Origin: Siphonobacter sp047605205
GTDB taxonomy: Bacteria > Bacteroidota > Bacteroidia > Cytophagales > Spirosomataceae
NCBI GenBank assembly: GCA_047605205.1
Contig: JASGGE010000139.1
Location: forward strand, 1 to 9,815
DNA length: 9,815 bases
Direction: 5' to 3'
The notes beneath the pieces are model-generated. The model saw only the letters and a program-made list of their open reading frames with translations. It had not been told where the DNA came from and did not search any database. Positions within the stretch are counted from its first letter, which is position 1. Each line of letters begins with the position of its first letter. Positions 5,961 to 9,815 of this stretch are shown here, in pieces. The translations under genes were made by a program, and so were the position numbers.

Positions 5961-7106
5961 ATGACTAAAATTAAAGTAGGCGTTGTGGGTACTGGCTTCA
6001 TTGGTCCCGCTCATATTGAGGCTCTTCGTCGTTTACCCAATGTAGAAGTAGCTGCATTATGTGAAGTCACGTCTGAATTAGCCGCCACTAAGGCCGCCCA
6101 ACTGGGTATCGCACGTTCTTATACGTTTGATGACTTGCTGAAACAGGATGATATTCAGGTTGTCCATATCTGTACCCCCAACTTTCTCCACTATTCACAA
6201 TCCAAAGCGGCTTTATTGGCCGGGAAGCATGTCGTATGTGAAAAACCACTGGCAACCGTCCTGACCGAAGCAGAAGAACTGGTTGAACTGGCTGCTCAGA
6301 CGGGCCTGGTTAATGCCGTACATTTCAATTTACGTTATTATCCCTTAGCCCGGCAGATGAAAGCCATGCGTGAAAAAGGAGAACTGGGGGAGGTGTACTC
6401 CATCATGGGTTCTTATCTTCAGGACTGGCTCTTCTACGAAACGGATTACAGCTGGCGTTTGGAACCCGACAAATCCGGAGATAGCCGGGCCATTGCCGAC
6501 ATTGGCTCCCACCTGATGGATATTATTGAATACATTACCGGGTTAAAAACAGTAGAAGTATTCGCTGATTTTAATACCATTCATAAGACCAGGAAGAAGC
6601 CTTTAAAACCGGTTGAAACCTATTCCGGTAAAATGCTTCAGCCGGAAGACTACGCCGATGTTCCCATCACAACGGAAGACCACGCTAACGTTCTACTGCG
6701 TTTTGATAATGGTAACCGTGGGTCTATCACGGTATCGCAGGTATCAGCGGGTCGTAAAAACCAGTTGAAACTGGAAATTGCCGGTTCGAAAAAAACCTTT
6801 GCCTGGAACTCTGAGGCTCCCAATGAAATGTGGATCGGAAAACGCGATGGCAATAATGAACTCCTAATGCGTGACCCCTCACTCGTACACGCGGAAGCAC
6901 GTTCAATCATAACCTTCCCGGGGGGGCATAACGAAGGTTTTCCCGATACTTCAAAGCAATTGTTTAAAGAAGTATATGCAGCAGTTGAAGCAGGTAAAAT
7001 GCCAGAAAACCCCACCTTCCCAACCTTTGCGGATGGGTATCGCGAATTGCTGATTTGCGAGAAAATCCTCGAATCGAACCGCAAGCAAGCCTGGGTCGAA
7101 GTATAA
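5961..7106 (+). CDS. Gfo/Idh/MocA family oxidoreductase 2
   Basis: A 381-residue cytoplasmic NAD(P)-dependent sugar dehydrogenase. The Rossmann loop is the standard GVVGTGFIG (residues 7-15), followed by CTPNFLH (71-77), the catalytic-lysine motif CEKP (93-96) and ADIGSH (179-184) with the conserved histidine. The C-terminal domain contains ENVLLRFDNG-like sequence (DHANVLLRFDNGNRGS) shared with dehydrogenase 1 (DANMLLRFDNGAKGI), showing common ancestry. Two different family members in one operon suggest consecutive redox steps, or oxidation of a glycoside and later reduction of the free keto-sugar. The start lies 25 bp after the toxin gene. The stop codon TAA (7104-7106) overlaps the first base pairs of a 22-bp direct repeat, which marks the next module. 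Confidence 0.92.
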   Translation: MTKIKVGVVGTGFIGPAHIEALRRLPNVEVAALCEVTSELAATKAAQLGIARSYTFDDLLKQDDIQVVHICTPNFLHYSQSKAALLAGKHVVCEKPLATVLTEAEELVELAAQTGLVNAVHFNLRYYPLARQMKAMREKGELGEVYSIMGSYLQDWLFYETDYSWRLEPDKSGDSRAIADIGSHLMDIIEYITGLKTVEVFADFNTIHKTRKKPLKPVETYSGKMLQPEDYADVPITTEDHANVLLRFDNGNRGSITVSQVSAGRKNQLKLEIAGSKKTFAWNSEAPNEMWIGKRDGNNELLMRDPSLVHAEARSIITFPGGHNEGFPDTSKQLFKEVYAAVEAGKMPENPTFPTFADGYRELLICEKILESNRKQAWVEV

Positions 7107-7132
7107 TATTCAATTTTGAATGATAGTAATGA

Positions 7133-7561
7133 ATGAATGATAGAATGGATGAGACAGAAAAATTCTCCGATAAAGAGACTTTCGTTGAGAATTTTAAGTA
7201 CCGAACAAAGCAGTTCACCATTCGAAGCCTAAAGCTATTTCAAGCTTTGCCAGATACAGATGAAGCTAGAATAATAGGCAAACAGTTTTTGAGGGCGGCT
7301 TCTTCTACTGGTGCTAATTATCGAGCGGCCTGTCGTGCCAGAAGTAAGGCTGAATTTCATGCTAAACTGAGCATTACTGTCGAAGAAGCGGATGAATCAT
7401 TATTTTGGCTAGAGATTATGTCTGAAACTGAAATAATGCCAGCAAAACGTTTAGAACCTCTTATGAATGAAGTTTTAGAAATTGTAAAGGTACTTTCAAC
7501 GGCGAAAGAAAGAACACATGAAGCTATTCAGTCATTCTATCATTTACTCATTCAGAACTAA
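7133..7561 (+). CDS. Four-helix bundle protein (23S rRNA IVS / TIGR02436 type)
   Basis: A 142-residue, mostly helical protein with the hallmark pattern of the IVS-type four-helix bundle family. Helix 1 includes FVENFKYRTKQFTIRSLKLFQALP. The conserved core QFLRAASSTGANYRAACRAR (51-70) runs into SKAEFHAKLS (71-80). Then comes EADESLFWLEI (85-95), where the family has its conserved E-S-x-x-W/E region. Relatives are encoded in intervening sequences within 23S rRNA genes and also stand alone in many Bacteroidota genomes. They are related to Avd of diversity-generating retroelements, which binds nucleic acid. The cellular role of stand-alone copies is not known. The ATG at 7133 is chosen; MDETE at 7145 is an alternative. 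It is enclosed by direct repeats and followed by a strong hairpin. Confidence 0.88.
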   Translation: MNDRMDETEKFSDKETFVENFKYRTKQFTIRSLKLFQALPDTDEARIIGKQFLRAASSTGANYRAACRARSKAEFHAKLSITVEEADESLFWLEIMSETEIMPAKRLEPLMNEVLEIVKVLSTAKERTHEAIQSFYHLLIQN

Positions 7562-7566
7562 TTTCC

Positions 7567-7607
7567 CGCCGTTGTTGGTGTTTAGCAGAGCGTCACCAAC
7601 AACGGCG
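7567..7607. repeat. Perfect 14-bp-stem hairpin after the four-helix-bundle gene
   Basis: CGCCGTTGTTGGTG (7567-7580) and CACCAACAACGGCG (7594-7607) are exact reverse complements around the 13-nt loop TTTAGCAGAGCGT. It starts five bases after the stop codon. No T-run follows directly on either strand, so it is not a textbook terminator, although it could still stop or stabilise the transcript. It lies inside the 22-bp direct repeats, so it belongs to the same module. Confidence 0.9.
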
Positions 7608-7671
7608 AAAATATTCAATTTTGAATGATAGCTTTGTATACTTGCTAAACTATTTTTCATAAACTAAACAG

Positions 7672-7899
7672 ATGATAGATTATCGAAAAATAATCACAAT
7701 AGAACCCGGTAAACGAAGCGGAAAGCCCTGTATTCGTAATATGCGTGTTACCGTTGGAGATGTATTGAGCTGGTTAGCAGCAGGAATGACTTTCGACGAA
7801 ATCATAGAAGATTATCCGGATTTAACCAGGGATGATATTCTTGCTGTATTGGCCTTTGCTGCAGCGAAGGAACAGCATAGTACAGGGTTAGCGATATGA
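7672..7899 (+). CDS. DUF433 family antitoxin (pair 2)
   Basis: A 75-residue DUF433 protein with GKPCIRNMRVTVGDVLSWLA (17-36), AAGMTFDEIIEDYPDLTRDD (36-55) and a short helical tail. It clearly differs from the first antitoxin (for example GKPCIRNMRV against GKPVIKSTRL), so this is not a recent copy of pair 1. The stop overlaps the next start as ATGA (7896-7899), indicating coupled translation. A TAnnTTTG-like string (TAGCTTTG, 7629-7636) lies 35 bp upstream, at the end of the second 22-bp repeat, and could act as a promoter element, but a matching -33 TTG is not present. Confidence 0.87.
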   Translation: MIDYRKIITIEPGKRSGKPCIRNMRVTVGDVLSWLAAGMTFDEIIEDYPDLTRDDILAVLAFAAAKEQHSTGLAI

Positions 7900-8249
7900 A
7901 ACTCTTGTTTGATCAGAATATTTCTCATCGAATCATTTCTAAAATTGTCATAGCTTTTCCAGATGCGAGTCATGTCAGAGAAGTTGGGTTACGAAATGCA
8001 GATGACCGTACCATATGGAATTATGCACTTAGTAACGGCTATACCATTGTAACTAAGGATGATGATTTTGAGAAATTCCACTTAGTATGGGGATTTCCTC
8101 CGAAAGTAATTTGGTTAAAAGTTGGTAATTGCCTGACTGAAGAAATTGCTCGTATTTTAATTCAGCAAAAAGATCGTATTGAGTACTTTATATCGAATGA
8201 ATCACAAATAGGATTACTAGAAGTATTTCCCATTTCGATCGTTCCATAA
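7896..8249 (+). CDS. DUF5615 PIN-like toxin (pair 2)
   Basis: A 117-residue predicted PIN-like nuclease toxin from a different branch of the family than pair 1. The opening motif is MKLLFDQNIS (Asp6, with Gln instead of Glu at 7). It is followed by SHVREVGLRNADDRTIWNYA (25-44), TKDDDFEKF (53-61; Asp55 to Asp57) and GFPPKVIWLKVGNC (66-79). The LFDQN...ADDRTIW...TKDDDF...PPKVIWL set is characteristic of this branch. It overlaps its antitoxin by four bases and ends 20 bp before the TIM-barrel gene. Function is inferred from family and pairing. Confidence 0.87.
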   Translation: MKLLFDQNISHRIISKIVIAFPDASHVREVGLRNADDRTIWNYALSNGYTIVTKDDDFEKFHLVWGFPPKVIWLKVGNCLTEEIARILIQQKDRIEYFISNESQIGLLEVFPISIVP

Positions 8250-8269
8250 CTAAATCTTTAAACCGGAAA

Positions 8270-9325
8270 ATGAAAACCTTAAAAGGACCCGGAATATTTC
8301 TGGCTCAGTTCTTAGATGATACCGAGCCGTTTAACTCCCTTGATAGCATCGCCAGATATATGGCAAACCTGGGCTATAAGGGGCTTCAGTTACCGAGTGG
8401 GGACCCTCGAATGATCGACCTTAAAACGGCGGCCGGGTCAAAAACCTATTGTGACGAACTGAAAGGGAAACTCGCTGATATTGGTGTTGAGATTACCGAG
8501 CTTTCCACCCACCTGCAAGGTCAGTTGGTAGCCGTACACCCAGCCTATGCAACTATGTTTTCAGGTTTTGGCCCTGCTGAGTTAGCAAATAACCCCGCTG
8601 GCCAACAGGCCTGGGCAACGGAACAAATGATTCTGGCGGCAAAGGCTAGCCAGAATCTGGGCCTTACTTCTCACGTAACCTTCTCGGGGGCTTTGCTGTG
8701 GCCATTTGTATATCCCTGGCCTCAGCGTCCTGCGGGCCTGGTCGATATGGCTTTCACTGAATTGGCCAAACGCTGGAACCCAATCCTGAATGCGTTCGAT
8801 GAAGCAGGCGTAAATGTTGGTTTTGAATTACACCCTGGCGAAGATTTACACGATGGGGTTTCGTTCGAAATGTTCCTTGAAAAGGTAAATAATCATCCCC
8901 GGGCTGGTATCAATTATGACCCTAGTCACTTCCTGTTACAACAACTGGATTATCTACAGTTTATTGACTTCTACCACGATCGTATTTATGCTTTCCACGT
9001 AAAAGACGCCGAGTTTAATCCTACTGGTAAGCAAGGGGTGTATGGCGGTTACCAGGGCTGGGTAGAACGGGCCGGAAGGTTCCGTTCCCTGGGGGATGGT
9101 CAGGTTGATTTTAGCGGTATTTTCAGCAAAATGGCTCAGTATGATTATGACGGCTGGGCGGTACTGGAATGGGAGTGTGCTCTTAAACACCCTGAGCAGG
9201 GAGCAGCCGAAGGAGCTCCTTTCATCAAAGACCATATCATTCGCGTTACTGAGCGGGCATTTGATGATTTTGCCGGTACCGGTGCCGATGAGCATTTTAA
9301 TAAGAAGGTTCTGGGATTAGCTTAA
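8270..9325 (+). CDS. Sugar phosphate isomerase/epimerase (xylose isomerase-like TIM barrel)
   Basis: A 351-residue cytoplasmic TIM-barrel protein of the AP-endonuclease-2/xylose-isomerase-like group. Probable metal ligands and active-site residues are visible: FELHPGE (185-191; Glu186, His188), NYDPSH (215-220; Asp217, His220), AFHVKDAE (241-248; His243) and the late strand WAVLEWE (296-302; Glu300 or Glu302). RSLGDGQVDF (272-281) is a further family string. Members act as divalent-metal isomerases, epimerases or lyase-like enzymes on sugars and keto-sugars. Next to two Gfo/Idh/MocA dehydrogenases and a DUF1080 gene, a role in handling 3-keto-sugars is plausible but not proven. It is the last gene of the run: a strong terminator follows. 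Confidence 0.88.
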   Translation: MKTLKGPGIFLAQFLDDTEPFNSLDSIARYMANLGYKGLQLPSGDPRMIDLKTAAGSKTYCDELKGKLADIGVEITELSTHLQGQLVAVHPAYATMFSGFGPAELANNPAGQQAWATEQMILAAKASQNLGLTSHVTFSGALLWPFVYPWPQRPAGLVDMAFTELAKRWNPILNAFDEAGVNVGFELHPGEDLHDGVSFEMFLEKVNNHPRAGINYDPSHFLLQQLDYLQFIDFYHDRIYAFHVKDAEFNPTGKQGVYGGYQGWVERAGRFRSLGDGQVDFSGIFSKMAQYDYDGWAVLEWECALKHPEQGAAEGAPFIKDHIIRVTERAFDDFAGTGADEHFNKKVLGLA

Positions 9326-9345
9326 CAATACGAATCCTGGAATCG

Positions 9346-9380
9346 AAACGGGAATATTGATGTTCAGTATTCCCGTTTTT
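9346..9380 (+). terminator. Rho-independent terminator of the catabolic operon
   Basis: AAACGGGAATA (9346-9356) and TATTCCCGTTT (9368-9378) form a perfect 11-bp stem around an 11-nt loop. The run of five T ends at 9380. It lies 20 bp past the TIM-barrel stop, so the DUF1080 gene is probably in a separate transcript. Confidence 0.85.
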
Positions 9381-9385
9381 ATAAA

Positions 9386-9500
9386 CGGATGCCTCATCTG
9401 GCCCTGGGTTTCTGGTATCTGGAACAGTTTTGTTATGCTGCGAAGTAGAATTATGGTCTGCCGGAACAAACACAAGCGATTATCACGAAACACTGACCCG
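9386..9500 (+). pseudogene. Possible decayed fragment of a small conserved hypothetical protein (YHETLT motif)
   Basis: In one frame 9389-9422 reads MPHLALGFWYL, and in another frame 9463-9500 reads GTNTSDYHETLTR. Both strings, in this order, resemble a family of small uncharacterised proteins with an HLxxALWYL helix followed by a GTxNTxxxGYHETLTxFW stretch. A stop and frame change lie between them, and little recognisable follows. I therefore read it as a relic. The match comes from memory of the motif pattern and is short. Confidence 0.35.
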
Positions 9501-9697
9501 GGTTTTGCCGATGCGTTTTACTGACGTTCAAACGGCCCGAAAACAAAGAAAAAAGCCTTATGGAACGTCAACTTTTTGCGATAGCTTTGCTCGTCGTCAG
9601 TTGCCGCACAGCAGAGAACTTTATTTTCGGCTCGGGCTGGCTGAACCAAGCCTGATTTTCGATCTTTCGATTTTCAACTAAAAAACCTATTCACGTA
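9501..9697. other. Upstream region of the DUF1080 gene, no supported gene
   Basis: No TAnnTTTG promoter match was seen. One 31-codon plus-strand frame (9560-9655) begins MERQLFAIALLVVSC and looks like a lipoprotein signal with Cys15 in a lipobox (VVSC). It is too short and too close to relic DNA to call a gene. The remainder has no visible structure. Confidence 0.3.
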
Positions 9698-9815
9698 ATG
9701 AAAAAGACGCTTATTGGTCTTCTATCGCTTACCTCAGTCGTATGTTTTGCTCAACGACCTAACACCCTTACCCGGGCCGAACAACGAGCTGGTTTCGAAT
9801 TGCTTTTTGATGGAC
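9698..9815 (+). CDS. Secreted DUF1080 protein (3-keto-disaccharide hydrolase-like), partial
   Basis: An ATG at 9698 opens a frame that runs off the window after 39 codons. Residues 1-18 (MKKTLIGLLSLTSVVCFA, then Q) form a clear signal peptide. The mature part ends AEQRAGFELLFDG (27-39), the usual opening of a DUF1080 domain, whose family motif is GFxxLFDGKTLxGW. DUF1080 proteins have a concanavalin-like fold, and some have been shown to hydrolyse 3-keto-glycosides in the periplasm. That would fit the dehydrogenase-rich operon just upstream, though a terminator separates them. The catalytic region lies beyond the window. Confidence 0.8.
   Translation, partial: MKKTLIGLLSLTSVVCFAQRPNTLTRAEQRAGFELLFDG

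Larger units (their letters stand above)
7105..7631. repeat. 22-bp exact direct repeat (7105-7126 and 7610-7631) flanking the four-helix-bundle module
   Basis: Both copies read AATATTCAATTTTG followed by AATGATAG. Their starts are 505 bp apart, and together they enclose the four-helix-bundle gene and its hairpin. The core ATTCAA-TT-TTGAAT is itself a small inverted repeat. A shorter piece (GAATGATAG) occurs a third time at 7135-7143, over the start of the gene. The arrangement looks like a target duplication or a recombination site around a small inserted unit. Confidence 0.85.

Noticed and set aside
9560..9655. 31-codon frame with a lipobox-like start
   Set aside because: A short hydrophobic run ending in Cys arises easily by chance, and it overlaps relic DNA without any promoter signal.
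9430..9681. 83-codon plus-strand open frame before the DUF1080 gene
   Set aside because: Only the GTNTSDYHETLTR part resembles anything; the rest looks out of frame, so I treat it as a relic instead of a gene.
1..9815. CRISPR array, diversity-generating retroelement or integron
   Set aside because: No regularly spaced short repeats, no reverse transcriptase, and no integrase were found. The four-helix-bundle protein resembles Avd only at family level and has no retroelement partner here.

Overview
The window looks like chromosome of a Bacteroidota bacterium, probably of the Cytophagales (Spirosoma/Dyadobacter type). Signs of this are the gene families present, A-rich leaders with no clear Shine-Dalgarno sites, and a TTG / TAnnTTTG promoter in front of a tRNA gene. 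Genus is a guess made without any database search.

Layout. 1-249 (minus) is the N-terminal part of a secreted protein resembling the DUF4369 domain of TlpA-type thioredoxin proteins. About 250-818 is gene-poor and holds a decayed remnant of an IS1595/ISXO2-type transposase. 819-890 (minus) is tRNA-Glu(UUC). 1144-1980 (minus) encodes a secreted SMP-30/NHL-like beta-propeller protein. 2421-3748 (minus) is a major facilitator superfamily (MFS) sugar-permease gene, broken by a 65-bp partial duplication and ended by a strong terminator. A 381-bp divergent intergenic region follows, with inverted and direct repeats that could be operators.

The plus strand from 4130 to 9325 is one tightly packed gene run: Gfo/Idh/MocA oxidoreductase 1, a DUF433-DUF5615 toxin-antitoxin pair, Gfo/Idh/MocA oxidoreductase 2, a four-helix-bundle (23S rRNA IVS-type) gene, a second DUF433-DUF5615 pair, and a xylose-isomerase-like TIM-barrel protein. 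A terminator follows. After a gap holding a probable decayed gene, the window ends in the start of a secreted DUF1080 (3-keto-disaccharide hydrolase-like) gene.

How it fits together. The permease, two NAD(P)-dependent sugar dehydrogenases, TIM-barrel isomerase/epimerase and DUF1080 protein form the kind of set linked to breakdown of sugars through 3-keto intermediates. That pathway is an inference from families, and the substrate cannot be read from the sequence. The most striking architecture is that three accessory modules sit in the spacers between the metabolic genes on the same strand, without breaking any of them. The four-helix-bundle module is flanked by an exact 22-bp direct repeat and carries a perfect 14-bp-stem hairpin, so it looks like a small mobile unit. 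The permease lesion is a second highlight: removing one 65-bp repeat unit restores a perfect 420-codon frame, so the gene may be reversibly switched, recently inactivated, or mis-assembled.
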